From Eubacterium sp. (GTDB taxonomy: Bacteria > Bacillota > Clostridia > Lachnospirales > Lachnospiraceae): DNA of 64,000 bases. The notes beneath the pieces were generated by a model, which did no database searches, was not told the DNA's origin, and saw only the letters and a list, made by a program, of their open reading frames with translations. The stretch is taken from NCBI GenBank assembly GCA_024690665.1, contig JAILOU010000028.1, forward strand, positions 22,860-86,859, read 5' to 3'. Within the stretch, counting starts at the first letter, position 1. Each line of letters opens with the position of its first letter. Positions 26,005 through 35,126 of the stretch are shown one piece after another. The position numbers and the translations under genes were made by a program.

Positions 26005-27156
26005 ATGGATTTCGCTTTAACAGAAAAACACGAAATGGCAAGAACTCTTTTCAGAGAGTTCGCTGAGAATGAAGTAAAACCTTTAGCTCAGGATGTAGAC
26101 GAAGAAGAGCGTTTCCCAGTGGAGACAGTTGAGAAGATGGCTAAGGCCGGCTTCATGGGAATTCCGATTCCGAAGGAGTATGGTGGACAGGGTTGTGATA
26201 TCCTCACATATGCTATGTGCGTAGAGGAATTATCCAAAGTCTGCGGTACTACAGGCGTTATCGTTTCCGCTCATACATCACTTTGTTGTGATCCGATTCT
26301 TACTTATGGTACAGAAGAGCAGAAGAAAAAATATCTTCCTGACTTAGCTGCAGGTAAGAAAATCGGTGCTTTTGGTCTTACAGAGCCAGGTGCAGGTACA
26401 GACGCACAGGGACAGCAGACAAAGGCTGTATTAGATGGTGATGAATGGGTATTAAACGGTTCTAAGTGCTTCATCACAAACGGAAGCTACGCTGATGTTT
26501 ATATCGTAATTGCCGTTACAGGTAAAGTTGAAAAGCGTGGAAGAATGCAGAAGGAAATTTCAGCATTCATCGTTGAAAAGGGAACACCTGGATTTACATT
26601 CGGTACAAAAGAAAAGAAGATGGGTATCCGTGGATCAGCTACTTATGAGCTTATTTTCCAGGATTGCCGTATTCCAAAGGAAAACTTACTTGGACAAAAA
26701 GGTAAGGGATTTGGCGTTGCTATGCATACACTTGATGGTGGACGTATCGGTATCGCAGCTCAGGCACTTGGACTTGGTGAAGGTGCACTTGAGACAACAA
26801 TCGACTATGTAAAAGAAAGAAAACAGTTCGGAAGAACAATTTCTCAGTTCCAGAATACACAGTTCCAGCTTGCTGATATGGCTACAAAGATGCAGGCAGC
26901 TCAGCTTCTGGTTTATAGAGCAGCTCGTGCAAAAGATACTCAGAAGAACTACGGTTTTGAGGCAGCACAGGCTAAATTATATGCAGCTGAAGCAGCTATG
27001 GAAGTTACAACAAAGGCTGTTCAGTTACACGGTGGATACGGTTACATCAGAGAGTATGATGTTGAGCGTATGATGCGTGATGCTAAGATTACTGAAATCT
27101 ACGAAGGAACATCTGAAGTACAGAGAATGGTTATTTCTGCTAATCTTTTGAAATAA
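26005..27156 (+). CDS. bcd: Butyryl-CoA dehydrogenase
   Basis: A 383-aa FAD acyl-CoA dehydrogenase reducing crotonyl-CoA to butyryl-CoA. It has the family signatures GAFGLTEPGAGTDA and QLHGGYGYIREYDVERMMRDAKI, and the catalytic base Glu367 in IYEGTSE, the position used by short-chain Bcd enzymes. With EtfAB it forms the bifurcating complex that couples crotonyl-CoA reduction by NADH to ferredoxin reduction. The ATG at 26005 is preferred because GGAGG lies just upstream and the protein then starts MDFALTEKHE as in homologs. Confidence 0.97.
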   Translation: MDFALTEKHEMARTLFREFAENEVKPLAQDVDEEERFPVETVEKMAKAGFMGIPIPKEYGGQGCDILTYAMCVEELSKVCGTTGVIVSAHTSLCCDPILTYGTEEQKKKYLPDLAAGKKIGAFGLTEPGAGTDAQGQQTKAVLDGDEWVLNGSKCFITNGSYADVYIVIAVTGKVEKRGRMQKEISAFIVEKGTPGFTFGTKEKKMGIRGSATYELIFQDCRIPKENLLGQKGKGFGVAMHTLDGGRIGIAAQALGLGEGALETTIDYVKERKQFGRTISQFQNTQFQLADMATKMQAAQLLVYRAARAKDTQKNYGFEAAQAKLYAAEAAMEVTTKAVQLHGGYGYIREYDVERMMRDAKITEIYEGTSEVQRMVISANLLK

Positions 27157-27199
27157 TTGATTCTGACATTATATTCGAATACGAAAGGAGATTATTATC

Positions 27200-27994
27200 G
27201 TGAAGGTAGTAGTATGTATTAAACAGGTACCTGATACTGCAGGTGGAGTAGAATTCAATCCAGATGGTACACTGAACAGAGCTGCAATGCTTGCAATCAT
27301 GAATCCGGATGACAAGGCAGGTCTTGAGGCAGCACTTAGATTAAAAGATGAATACGGCGCAGAGGTTACTGTTGTAACCATGGGTCTTCCAAAGGCTACA
27401 GCTGTATTAAAAGAAGCATTAGCAATGGGCGCAGACAAGGCAGTTTTAGTAACTGACCGTGTTCTTGGAGGAGCTGATACTTGGGCTACTTCTACAACAC
27501 TTGCCGGTGCTCTTAGAAATCTTGATTTTGACATCGTTATCACAGGACGTCAGGCTATCGACGGAGATACCGCACAGGTAGGTCCTCAGATTGCAGAACA
27601 TCTTGGTCTTCCTGTAATTTCTTATACACAGGAACTCAAAGTTGAAGGCGACAGCGTAGTTGTGAAACGTCAGTTTGATGACAGATATCATATGTTAAAG
27701 GCTAAGATGCCTGTACTTTGTACAGCTCTTGCTGAGTTAAATGAGCCACGTTACATGACTCCAGGCGGCATCTTTGATGCTTGTGATCCTGACAATGATA
27801 AGATCACTACTTGGGGTAGATCAGATCTTAAGGATATTGATGATTCAAACCTTGGTCTGAAAGGTTCTCCTACTAAGATCGCTCGTGCATCTGACAAAGT
27901 TCGTAAGGGTGCAGGTGAGAAAATCGTTCCAGATTCACCGGAAGAAGGCGTATCTTACATCATGGATAAACTGTTAACAAAACATGTAATCTAA
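27200..27994 (+). CDS. etfB: Electron-transfer flavoprotein subunit beta
   Basis: A 264-aa EtfB with the start MKVVVCIKQVPDTAG, the FAD/AMP-site region VTMGLPKATAVLKEALAMGADKAVLV and the signature VITGRQAIDGDTAQVGPQIAEHLGLP. In bifurcating complexes EtfB binds the NADH-oxidising FAD. The start is GTG 27200 with AAAGGAG upstream, 43 bp after bcd. Confidence 0.97.
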   Translation: MKVVVCIKQVPDTAGGVEFNPDGTLNRAAMLAIMNPDDKAGLEAALRLKDEYGAEVTVVTMGLPKATAVLKEALAMGADKAVLVTDRVLGGADTWATSTTLAGALRNLDFDIVITGRQAIDGDTAQVGPQIAEHLGLPVISYTQELKVEGDSVVVKRQFDDRYHMLKAKMPVLCTALAELNEPRYMTPGGIFDACDPDNDKITTWGRSDLKDIDDSNLGLKGSPTKIARASDKVRKGAGEKIVPDSPEEGVSYIMDKLLTKHVI

Positions 27995-28017
27995 GAAAGG
28001 AATGTGGTGACTAAACA

Positions 28018-29085
28018 ATGGGAGCAATGACAAATGAACAGATCGCTCAGTACAAAGACGTTTATGTTTTTGCACAGCAGGTCGATAATGAATTAAGCGG
28101 AATCGCTTTAGAATTAACAAGTGAAGCTACCAGACTTGCAGCTGAACTTGATGACGCAAAAGTAGTAGCTGTACTGCTCGGATCTAACTTAAGTTCAGAT
28201 CTGACAGATCAGTTAGCAGAGTATGGTGCAGACAGAGTCATCGTTGTAGATGATCCAATGTTAAAGGACTATATGACAGAGCCTTATACACATGCACTTG
28301 CATCTGTAATTAATGAATTTAAGCCGGAAATCATGTTGGTTGGTGCAACAGCTATCGGACGTGACCTTGGTCCTTGTGTATCTGCAAGAGTAGCAACAGG
28401 TCTTACAGCTGACTGTACTTTACTTGAAATCGGTGATTTCCCACTGAAGGCTATTCCTGGTAAGGAAGCAGATCAGAAGCATAAACAGCTTCTTATGACT
28501 CGTCCTGCATTCGGTGGTAACACAATCGCTACAATCGCTTGCCCGGACAACCGTCCTCAGATGGCTACCGTTCGTCCTGGTGTTATGCAGAAGATTGAGC
28601 CTAAGAAGGGTGCTCAGGCAGACATCATCAAATTCAATCCGGGATTTGAGAAGAATGCTAAGTATGTTGAAATTCAGGAAATCGTTAAGAACGTTTCAGA
28701 CGTTGTAGATATCATGGATGCTAAGATCTTAGTTTCAGGTGGTCGTGGAGTTGGTGAAGACTTTACTTTACTTGAGGAACTTGCTGAAGCTATCGGCGGA
28801 ACAGTTTCTTGCTCACGTGCCGTAGTAGACTCTGGCTGGAAGCCAAAGGATCTTCAGGTTGGACAGACAGGTAAGACTGTACGTCCTAACGTATACTTCG
28901 CTATCGGTATTTCAGGAGCTATCCAGCACGTTGCCGGTATGGAAGAATCAGATATCATCATTGCAATCAACAAAGATGAAGATGCTCCAATCTTCGATGT
29001 TGCTGATTATGGTATCGTTGGTGATCTTAATAAGATCGTACCACAGCTTACAGAGCAGATTAAAGCTGCAGTAGCTAACAAATAA
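28018..29085 (+). CDS. etfA: Electron-transfer flavoprotein subunit alpha
   Basis: A 355-aa EtfA. The C-terminal FAD-binding domain includes [60 protein letters not shown] and a final [20 protein letters not shown]. It partners EtfB and Bcd in flavin-based electron bifurcation. It is separated from etfB by 23 bp and closes the operon; a strong terminator follows. Confidence 0.97.
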   Translation: MGAMTNEQIAQYKDVYVFAQQVDNELSGIALELTSEATRLAAELDDAKVVAVLLGSNLSSDLTDQLAEYGADRVIVVDDPMLKDYMTEPYTHALASVINEFKPEIMLVGATAIGRDLGPCVSARVATGLTADCTLLEIGDFPLKAIPGKEADQKHKQLLMTRPAFGGNTIATIACPDNRPQMATVRPGVMQKIEPKKGAQADIIKFNPGFEKNAKYVEIQEIVKNVSDVVDIMDAKILVSGGRGVGEDFTLLEELAEAIGGTVSCSRAVVDSGWKPKDLQVGQTGKTVRPNVYFAIGISGAIQHVAGMEESDIIIAINKDEDAPIFDVADYGIVGDLNKIVPQLTEQIKAAVANK

Positions 29086-29105
29086 TCATAGAGAAATCTA
29101 TTTGA

Positions 29106-29139
29106 AAAAGGATGTCGCATGTTTGCGACATCTTTTTTT
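29106..29139 (+). terminator. Intrinsic terminator of the butyryl-CoA operon
   Basis: GATGTCGCA (29111-29119), loop TGTT, TGCGACATC (29124-29132) with a flanking A run and a seven-T tail. Confidence 0.95.
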
Positions 29140-29177
29140 GTATTGCTGATATGAAGTATGAAAAAATCCCGGAAATG

Positions 29178-29205
29178 GAAAAACAGGACCATCAGGTCCT
29201 GTCTT
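29178..29205 (-). terminator. Terminator of the minus-strand gene 29243-29851
   Basis: ACAGGACC (29183-29190), loop ATCA, GGTCCTGT (29195-29202); on the minus strand the stem is followed by a T run. Confidence 0.85.
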
Positions 29206-29242
29206 TCCATTAGAGTGAATTTAGGTAAATCAAATAATTGAG

Positions 29243-29851
29243 TTAAGCATAGTAATCGATTCCGGTAGCGGCAGTAGTAGATGTTGTATCTGTGCCGTTC
29301 TTCCAGGACTCGAACTTTTCAAGTACTGCGTCATAAGTCTTCTGAGAAATTTCAGGTAATTCCTGCCCCCAGGACTTTGTGGCTTCTTGATATCCCTTCT
29401 TAAATGCATCAAGTAATTCTTCTGCATAAGAAACATCTCCACCACTTAAAGCTTTGGCGAATTCAACGATTCGATCAGATGTCTGTTCAACTCCGTAATA
29501 TCCATCTTCAGAGATTAATTCCTGAGCTTCCTTTTGAGCAGCTTCGGATACGGTATAATCACCGCTTGCTAAAAATCTCCACACGCTATCTGCATTAGCA
29601 ATAGTAGCGCCTTGTTGCTGCATCATCTGCTGTACATAATTAACAAGCTGCTGATTTCTTGCTTCAGAATCGGCCTTTAATTGATTCACAATAGCAGAAC
29701 GATCAGTAGCAGCACTAGTGGAACTATTCGTTGTTGTTTCATCTGTTGCAGCGGTTTGATTAGTATTCTTTGAAGTAGAATCAATTTTTTTATTCGCTGC
29801 AATGGTACTTGAATAAGTGTTTGTATAAGTATTTACTGAACTTATATCCAT
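29243..29851 (-). CDS. Conserved hypothetical protein with a C-terminal DUF5610-like domain
   Basis: A 202-aa protein with a Ser/Thr/Asn/Ala-rich, probably disordered N-terminus (1-50), a Gln-rich helical part (60-82), and a C-terminal domain with SEDGYYGVEQTSDRIVEFA, a KGYQEATKSWG segment and LPEISQKTYDAVLEKFESW. That last pattern recurs in a widespread bacterial hypothetical family, some members of which lie near flagellar genes or carry the doubtful label hydrogenase-4 component G. No signal peptide or membrane segment is seen. GGAGG precedes the start. The function is unknown; a flagellar or surface role is only a guess. Confidence 0.75.
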   Translation of the reverse strand: MDISSVNTYTNTYSSTIAANKKIDSTSKNTNQTAATDETTTNSSTSAATDRSAIVNQLKADSEARNQQLVNYVQQMMQQQGATIANADSVWRFLASGDYTVSEAAQKEAQELISEDGYYGVEQTSDRIVEFAKALSGGDVSYAEELLDAFKKGYQEATKSWGQELPEISQKTYDAVLEKFESWKNGTDTTSTTAATGIDYYA

Positions 29852-29953
29852 ATTATACCCCTCCTTGGTAGAATGGTCAATGTACTTCCGTGTACTATTT
29901 ATATGGTTACATTTATTATATCGGTAGGTGGGGGGAGTTTGTCAATAGATTTA

Positions 29954-29999
29954 TTGACTTTTTGATATAAAAGTGTGATAATTTGTATCAAGTATACAA
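29954..29999 (+). promoter_or_regulatory. Promoter and palindromic operator of ispE-gntR-murI
   Basis: TTGACT (29954-29959), 17 nt, GATAAT (29977-29982). Immediately downstream, TTGTAT-N5-ATACAA (29983-29999) is a perfect 6+6 palindrome at the probable start site. It fits a FadR/FCD-type GntR operator and could be the target of the GntR protein encoded second in this unit. Confidence 0.5.
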
Positions 30000-30043
30000 A
30001 AACTAATGTTTAGTATATAAATTTATACATAAATGGAGAAAAC

Positions 30044-30913
30044 ATGGAGATAAAAGAACAGGCGCATGCGAAAATAAATCTTGGATTGGAAGTTTTGGGA
30101 AAACGTCCAAATGGATATCATGATGTGCATATGCTCATGCAATCGCTGGATTTATGTGATGATGTTTCGATTACAAAAAGACAGGATAATCGTATCTGCA
30201 TCAGTTCATCAGTGGAAGGTCTGGCAGATGATCAAAGCAATCTGGCATATAAAGCAGCAAAGGCATTTAACGAAGCAGTTCAACAAGAATATGGTGTGGA
30301 TATTAGAATTGAAAAGCGTATCCCTATGGCTGCCGGGCTGGCAGGTGGGAGTGCAGATGCCGCTGCAGTATTAAGGGGAATGAATCGATTATTCGATAAA
30401 GGTCTTACCATGGATAAGTTGTGTGAGATAGGAGTAACGATTGGCGCAGACGTGCCATTTTGTGTGATAGAGCACACCGCGATAGCGCAGGGGATTGGTG
30501 AAAAACTGACGCCGGTTCAGATGAATCTTAATTGCAGTGTTTTGTTAGTGAAACCGGATTTTGGAGTTTCAACAAAGGCTGTTTATGAAGCGGTTGATGC
30601 GTCTTTGGATTCTGCGAAAAATGTTTTTATAGATGACATTGTGAGCGGAATTAAAGAGAGCGACTGGGAACAATGTTTTCGCGCGATGGGAAATGATTTA
30701 GAAGCAGTTACGCTAAACATGTATCCGGTTGTTGCTGAAATCAAAAAAACACTCCTTAAAGAAGGCGCTGATTTTGCTATGATGAGTGGAAGCGGACCGA
30801 CTGTATTTGCAATATTTTTAGAGGAAGAAACATGCAAGAAAGCCTATGAAAGGATGGTAAATCTTCCATATGATGTTGTGGTGGAAAAAACGAAATTTTT
30901 GAAAAACAGATAA
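30044..30913 (+). CDS. ispE: 4-diphosphocytidyl-2-C-methyl-D-erythritol kinase
   Basis: A 289-aa GHMP-family kinase of the MEP isoprenoid pathway, phosphorylating CDP-methylerythritol at the 2-hydroxyl. The start (AHAKINLGLEVLGKRPNGYHDV) and the ATP-binding motif PMAAGLAGGSADAAAVLRG (about 90-110) are diagnostic, as is the C-terminal MMSGSGPTVFAIF. The ATG at 30044 follows TGGAGA. It heads a likely operon with gntR, murI and a DUF1934 gene. Confidence 0.95.
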   Translation: MEIKEQAHAKINLGLEVLGKRPNGYHDVHMLMQSLDLCDDVSITKRQDNRICISSSVEGLADDQSNLAYKAAKAFNEAVQQEYGVDIRIEKRIPMAAGLAGGSADAAAVLRGMNRLFDKGLTMDKLCEIGVTIGADVPFCVIEHTAIAQGIGEKLTPVQMNLNCSVLLVKPDFGVSTKAVYEAVDASLDSAKNVFIDDIVSGIKESDWEQCFRAMGNDLEAVTLNMYPVVAEIKKTLLKEGADFAMMSGSGPTVFAIFLEEETCKKAYERMVNLPYDVVVEKTKFLKNR

Positions 30914-30954
30914 GATGATATGGGAAAATTAAGTGCGAGAAAGGAAGAGGGAAG

Positions 30955-31659
30955 ATGGCAAGCAAAACAGATTTAAAGAAAATAGAATTAAGTAGTAGCG
31001 GGACGAATGCGTACCTGCCACTTCGTGATGTTGTATTTAAAACATTAAGAGAGGCTATTTTAAAGGGCGATCTAAAGCCGGGAGAACGTCTGATGGAAGT
31101 GCAGCTTGCGGAACAGCTTGGCGTTAGCAGAACGCCGATTAGAGAGGCGATTCGTAAGTTGGAATTAGAAGGCATGGCTGTAACGATGCCAAGACGTGGA
31201 GCAGTTGTTGCGAAAATGACAGAAAAAGATATGGAAGATGTACTTCAGATAAGAAGGGCTCTTGATGAGTTGTCAGTTACGATTGCCTGCGAACAGATTT
31301 CAATGTCTCAGATGAAACAACTTGAAGAGGCACAGAAGAATTTTGAAGAACAGATTAAGCATGGTGATATGAAAGAAATTACGAATGCTGATGTGGAATT
31401 TCATAATATTATCTATCAATCAACCGGTAACGAAAGATTGTGGCAGATTATGAAAGGCTTTAGCGAGCAGATGTATCGTTATCGCGTGGAATACCTAAAA
31501 GAAGAGGAAAACTATCCGACGCTGGTGGATGAGCACAGACAGATTGTGGAAGGTTTAAAGCGTCGCGATAAAGAGGCTGTTGTAGAGATTATGCGCAGAC
31601 ATGTAACCAATCAGGCTGTGGAAATGAAAAATATCATTCGCGAGCAGGAGGAAGTATAG
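30955..31659 (+). CDS. GntR-family regulator, FadR/FCD subfamily
   Basis: A 234-aa protein with an N-terminal winged helix (LREAILKGDLKPGERLMEVQLAEQLGVSRTPIREAIRKLE shows the usual VSRTPIREA recognition helix) and a C-terminal all-helical FCD ligand domain with the D-x3-H metal-site pattern in NADVEFHNIIYQSTGN and a later DEHRQIVE. FCD regulators sense small carboxylates or sugar acids. Position between ispE and murI gives no clear ligand. The TTGTAT-N5-ATACAA palindrome at the ispE promoter is a candidate site. Confidence 0.92.
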   Translation: MASKTDLKKIELSSSGTNAYLPLRDVVFKTLREAILKGDLKPGERLMEVQLAEQLGVSRTPIREAIRKLELEGMAVTMPRRGAVVAKMTEKDMEDVLQIRRALDELSVTIACEQISMSQMKQLEEAQKNFEEQIKHGDMKEITNADVEFHNIIYQSTGNERLWQIMKGFSEQMYRYRVEYLKEEENYPTLVDEHRQIVEGLKRRDKEAVVEIMRRHVTNQAVEMKNIIREQEEV

Positions 31660-31665
31660 GTTACC

Positions 31666-32493
31666 ATGAATCTAAATAGTGAAGAAAGATATGCACCAAT
31701 CGGAGTGTTTGATTCCGGAGTAGGAGGACTTACCGTTGCCAGAGAAATCATGCGGCAGCTTCCGAACGAACGAATCGTTTATTTCGGAGATACGGCGCGC
31801 GTGCCATATGGTACAAAGTCTAAGGAGACGGTAACGCGTTATTCCAATCAGATTATTCGGTTTTTGAAGACAAAGGGCGTGAAAGCGGTTGTCATTGCCT
31901 GTAACACGGCAAGTGCTTATGCGCTTGATGACATACAAAAAGAACTGGATATTCCAATCTTGGGAGTGATTAAACCGGGTGCAAAAGTTGCAGCGGAAAC
32001 GACGCAAAATAATAAGATTGGAGTCATTGGAACAGAGGCGACAATACGAAGCGAGATCTACGCGACTTACATAAAAAAACATAATCCGAATGCAGAAGTG
32101 ATGGGAAAGGCTTGTCCTTTATTTGTATCACTTGTGGAAGAAGGATGGTTAAAAGATTCCATTACCGTTCAGGTAGCGGAACGCTATCTGGAACCATTTA
32201 TGCAATCCGGAGTGGACACGCTGATTATGGGATGCACCCATTATCCGCTTCTTAGGTCGACTCTCCGAGGCGTTCTGGGAGAACGGGTAAATCTTGTGAA
32301 TCCGGCCTATGAGACGGCTCGCAGTTTAAATGAACTTTTAATTGGACATGGCATAAAAAATGATGGTCATGGAAAGCCATACGACCACGAATATTATGTA
32401 TCAGATGCGGCAGAAAAGTTTATGCGATTCGCCAACAGCATCCAGCCGTTTGATGTACATAAGGTTCAGGTGCTGGCGATAGAAGAATATTAG
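31666..32493 (+). CDS. murI: Glutamate racemase
   Basis: A 275-aa cofactor-independent racemase giving D-glutamate for peptidoglycan. The two catalytic cysteines lie in VIACNTASA and MGCTHYPLL; the N-terminal IGVFDSGVGGLTVAREIMRQLP and YFGDTARVPYG are diagnostic. It starts 6 bp after the GntR gene stop. The ribosome binding site (AGGAGG in the end of gntR) is rather far, so reinitiation after gntR translation is likely. Confidence 0.96.
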   Translation: MNLNSEERYAPIGVFDSGVGGLTVAREIMRQLPNERIVYFGDTARVPYGTKSKETVTRYSNQIIRFLKTKGVKAVVIACNTASAYALDDIQKELDIPILGVIKPGAKVAAETTQNNKIGVIGTEATIRSEIYATYIKKHNPNAEVMGKACPLFVSLVEEGWLKDSITVQVAERYLEPFMQSGVDTLIMGCTHYPLLRSTLRGVLGERVNLVNPAYETARSLNELLIGHGIKNDGHGKPYDHEYYVSDAAEKFMRFANSIQPFDVHKVQVLAIEEY

Positions 32494-32504
32494 GAGACAG
32501 ATAT

Positions 32505-32948
32505 TTGACAAAAGAGATATTAATCCGCATTGGAGGACTTCAGATTCGCCAAGAAGATGAAGAAGAACAGATTGAAGTCATTAATAGCGGAACATATTAT
32601 TGTAAGAATGACAAACATTATATCATCTATGAGGAACCGATTGAGGGATTCGCAGAGCCTAATAAGAATCGTATTAAGATGGAACCCGGATATGTGGAGA
32701 TTACAAAAAAAGGACCGGTTACGGTCCAGTTGATTTTTGATGAACAGACAAAGCATATTACCTATTACCAGACGCCTTATGGCGGCATGGAACTCGGGAT
32801 TGATACAAAGCGTATTGAAATCAAAGAAACGGATGATAGAATTCAGGTATCAATTGAATACGATTTGGAAATTAACAGTGAGCACATGGCACATTGTGCA
32901 ATTGATCTTGAGATTATGGCAAAGGATTCTGCGGAGTTTGAACTCTAA
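32505..32948 (+). CDS. DUF1934-family beta-barrel protein
   Basis: A 147-aa protein, nearly all predicted strand, with the pattern of the DUF1934 (YwiB-like, calycin-type barrel) family: an N-terminal ILIRIGGLQ, a central YYCKNDKHYIIYEE, and a C-terminal VSIEYDLEINSEH. The start is TTG 32505 with AGGAGACAG upstream, 11 bp after murI. No enzymatic residues are evident. It is often found near cell-wall or isoprenoid genes in Firmicutes; its role is unknown. Confidence 0.82.
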   Translation: MTKEILIRIGGLQIRQEDEEEQIEVINSGTYYCKNDKHYIIYEEPIEGFAEPNKNRIKMEPGYVEITKKGPVTVQLIFDEQTKHITYYQTPYGGMELGIDTKRIEIKETDDRIQVSIEYDLEINSEHMAHCAIDLEIMAKDSAEFEL

Positions 32949-33006
32949 AGATACGGGACCGGAAGATGAGATGCTTCTTTTACTAATTAAATAATGGAAC
33001 TAATTA

Positions 33007-34026
33007 TTATTTAGGCTGCGTTACCTTTACAACGCAGCTTTTTTTGACGCCATCTTCCTTGCAATAGATGGTTGCCCGGCCGGGATTGATTGCGGTAATT
33101 ACGCCTTTTGAAGAAACTTCTGCAACGGCCGGATTGCTTGATGAATAGGTAGGAACATTGTTGGATGAGATGGTGACCGTGATTTGTTTGGTCTTACCTA
33201 CCGGAAGGGTAACAGAAGTTGGTGAAATTGTCATCGTTGGTTGCTTTACGTATACGCTGCAAGTAGCTTTTGCACCATCTAAAGATGCGGTGATGGTCGC
33301 TGCGCCGTGCTTGACGGCGGTAACAAGGCCGCTTGGCGAAACGGTTGCAACTGATGACTTATTAGACCGGTATGTGACGTTTTTACCGGAAGACGTGGTT
33401 GCCTTGAGCCTGATGGTGTGAAGCCGGTATAAGGTTGCACTTTTATGATTTAACTTAATGGTCGGAGTCTTGACGCGCACACGGCAAGTCTTGGTTGTTC
33501 CCTGGCATTTAACGCGTATGATGGCTTCGCCCGGTTTTTTTGCCTTCACAAGTCCTGTATCGGTGACGGTTGCCACTGAACTTTTGCTGGATGAATAGGT
33601 GCATGCGGCTCCGGTAGAAGTAGTAGCGGATAATTTAAGGGTCTTTCCGCACTCTAAACTAGCTGAGGTTTTGGAAAGTGTGATTGTGGTTTTGGCTACC
33701 GTAACCTTGCAGGAAGCTTCAGCACCTGAAATTTTTGCTGTTATAAGTGCTGTTCCGGCCTTCTTTGCTGTGACTACACCATAGGTATTAACGGAAGCAA
33801 TACTAGAAGAACTGCTTTTAAAAGAAGGTCTTTTTCCGTTGGATGTAAATGCATATAAAGTGAACGTATCATCGATGTTTAATTGTCTTTGATAAGAACT
33901 AATGATGATAAATGGAATTGTTGCAGCTTGTGCATGAAGCATGCACGGTGCAAGTAACGAGAGGATACCGATGAAGCAAAAAGCAACGCGGTATCGCTTG
34001 ATGAATTTTGAAATGATCCGTTTCAT
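33007..34026 (-). CDS. Secreted protein with tandem Ig-like (BIG2) domains
   Basis: A 339-aa exported protein. The ATG at 34026 follows GGAGG; the longer frame from 34086 is rejected. A signal peptide has a basic start (KRIISKFIKRYR), a hydrophobic core (VAFCFIGILSLLA) and a probable cleavage after HAQA. The rest is about four repeats of 75-80 residues with the BIG2 pattern: a TI-LSKTSASLECGKT-type strand, a YSSSKSSVATV segment, and GLVKAKKPGEAIIRV. There is no LPXTG, choline-binding or SLH anchor, so it is either secreted or held non-covalently. It probably mediates surface adhesion or spacing. Confidence 0.85.
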   Translation of the reverse strand: MKRIISKFIKRYRVAFCFIGILSLLAPCMLHAQAATIPFIIISSYQRQLNIDDTFTLYAFTSNGKRPSFKSSSSSIASVNTYGVVTAKKAGTALITAKISGAEASCKVTVAKTTITLSKTSASLECGKTLKLSATTSTGAACTYSSSKSSVATVTDTGLVKAKKPGEAIIRVKCQGTTKTCRVRVKTPTIKLNHKSATLYRLHTIRLKATTSSGKNVTYRSNKSSVATVSPSGLVTAVKHGAATITASLDGAKATCSVYVKQPTMTISPTSVTLPVGKTKQITVTISSNNVPTYSSSNPAVAEVSSKGVITAINPGRATIYCKEDGVKKSCVVKVTQPK

Positions 34027-34132
34027 AACATACCTCCTCTTAAGAAGATATCTTATTCCGGTCCCGACGCTAAAAAGCGTATTCATAAATTAGCATGCTA
34101 AAATGGAAATGTAAATATGCAATAGGTACCAA

Positions 34133-34161
34133 TTGTAAAAAGGGGGCAAATAAGATAAAGT
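34133..34161 (+). promoter_or_regulatory. Promoter of galU
   Basis: TTGTAA (34133-34138), 17 nt, TAAAGT (34156-34161). Confidence 0.55.
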
Positions 34162-34192
34162 AATAGTATAGGTAAAAGGAGGATGAGTGGAA

Positions 34193-35083
34193 ATGAAAGT
34201 AAAAAAAGCGATCATTCCGGCAGCCGGATTGGGGACTCGTTTTTTGCCGGCTACCAAAGCGCAGCCAAAGGAAATGCTTCCAATCGTGGATAAACCGACA
34301 ATTCAGTATATTATAGAGGAAGCTGTGTCTGCCGGTATTACAGATATTATTATTGTAACGGGAAGAAGCAAACGATCGATAGAGGACCATTTTGATCGTT
34401 CTATGGAATTGGAATATGAACTTGAAAAAAATCATAAGGAAGATATGCTTAAGATGGTACGCGAAATTGCGGACATGGCGAATATTCATTACGTGCGCCA
34501 AAAGGAGCCAAGAGGACTTGGACACGCAGTTTTGACAGCGGAGCATTTTATCGGGGATGAACCATTTGCTGTACTTTTAGGTGATGATGTGGTGGTATCC
34601 AAAACGCCGGCACTCGGGCAGATGATAGCTGTTTATGACAAGTATGCTGGCTCTGTGCTTGGAGTGCAAAAGGTTGCCGATGAGAATGTCCACAAGTATG
34701 GAATCATTGCAGGTAAGGAAGTGGCTCGCGATATCTACCAGGTAGAAGATATGGTGGAAAAACCGAAGCTGGAAGATGCACCTTCCAACGTGGCGGTTTT
34801 AGGTCGCTATATCATTACACCGGAGATTTTTGATCTTCTTAGAACGCAGGAAGAAGGCGCCGGAGGCGAGATTCAGCTGACAGATGCGTTGAAGCGATTG
34901 GCAAAACAGCAACCGGTCTATGCATATAATTTCAAGGGACATCGTTATGATGTGGGTAGTAAGATTGGATTTTTACAGGCCAATATTGAATGCGCGCTTC
35001 GTACAGATGAATTAAGAGAAGATATGAAGGCATATCTCGAATTGTTACATAGCAATATGGATGAAATGCTCGATTATGAATAA
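34193..35083 (+). CDS. galU: UTP--glucose-1-phosphate uridylyltransferase
   Basis: A 296-aa nucleotidyltransferase making UDP-glucose. The N-terminal KKAIIPAAGLGTRFLPATKA with KEMLPIVDKP, the VLLGDDVV metal site and GHRYDVGSKIGFLQA are characteristic of GalU/GtaB. The ATG at 34193 is preferred to GTG 34187 on spacing from AAAGGAGG. Single gene with its own promoter and terminator. Confidence 0.95.
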   Translation: MKVKKAIIPAAGLGTRFLPATKAQPKEMLPIVDKPTIQYIIEEAVSAGITDIIIVTGRSKRSIEDHFDRSMELEYELEKNHKEDMLKMVREIADMANIHYVRQKEPRGLGHAVLTAEHFIGDEPFAVLLGDDVVVSKTPALGQMIAVYDKYAGSVLGVQKVADENVHKYGIIAGKEVARDIYQVEDMVEKPKLEDAPSNVAVLGRYIITPEIFDLLRTQEEGAGGEIQLTDALKRLAKQQPVYAYNFKGHRYDVGSKIGFLQANIECALRTDELREDMKAYLELLHSNMDEMLDYE

Positions 35084-35090
35084 ATGAATC

Positions 35091-35126
35091 AGCCGACATG
35101 TTTGTGAGAACATGCCGGCTTTTTTA
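35091..35126 (+). terminator. Intrinsic terminator after galU
   Basis: AGCCGACATGTT (35091-35102), loop TGTGAG, AACATGCCGGCT (35109-35120), then a T run. Confidence 0.92.

Noticed and set aside
31672..32082. Minus-strand open frame opposite murI
   Set aside because: It lies wholly over a well-identified racemase, without a ribosome binding site or protein-like motifs.
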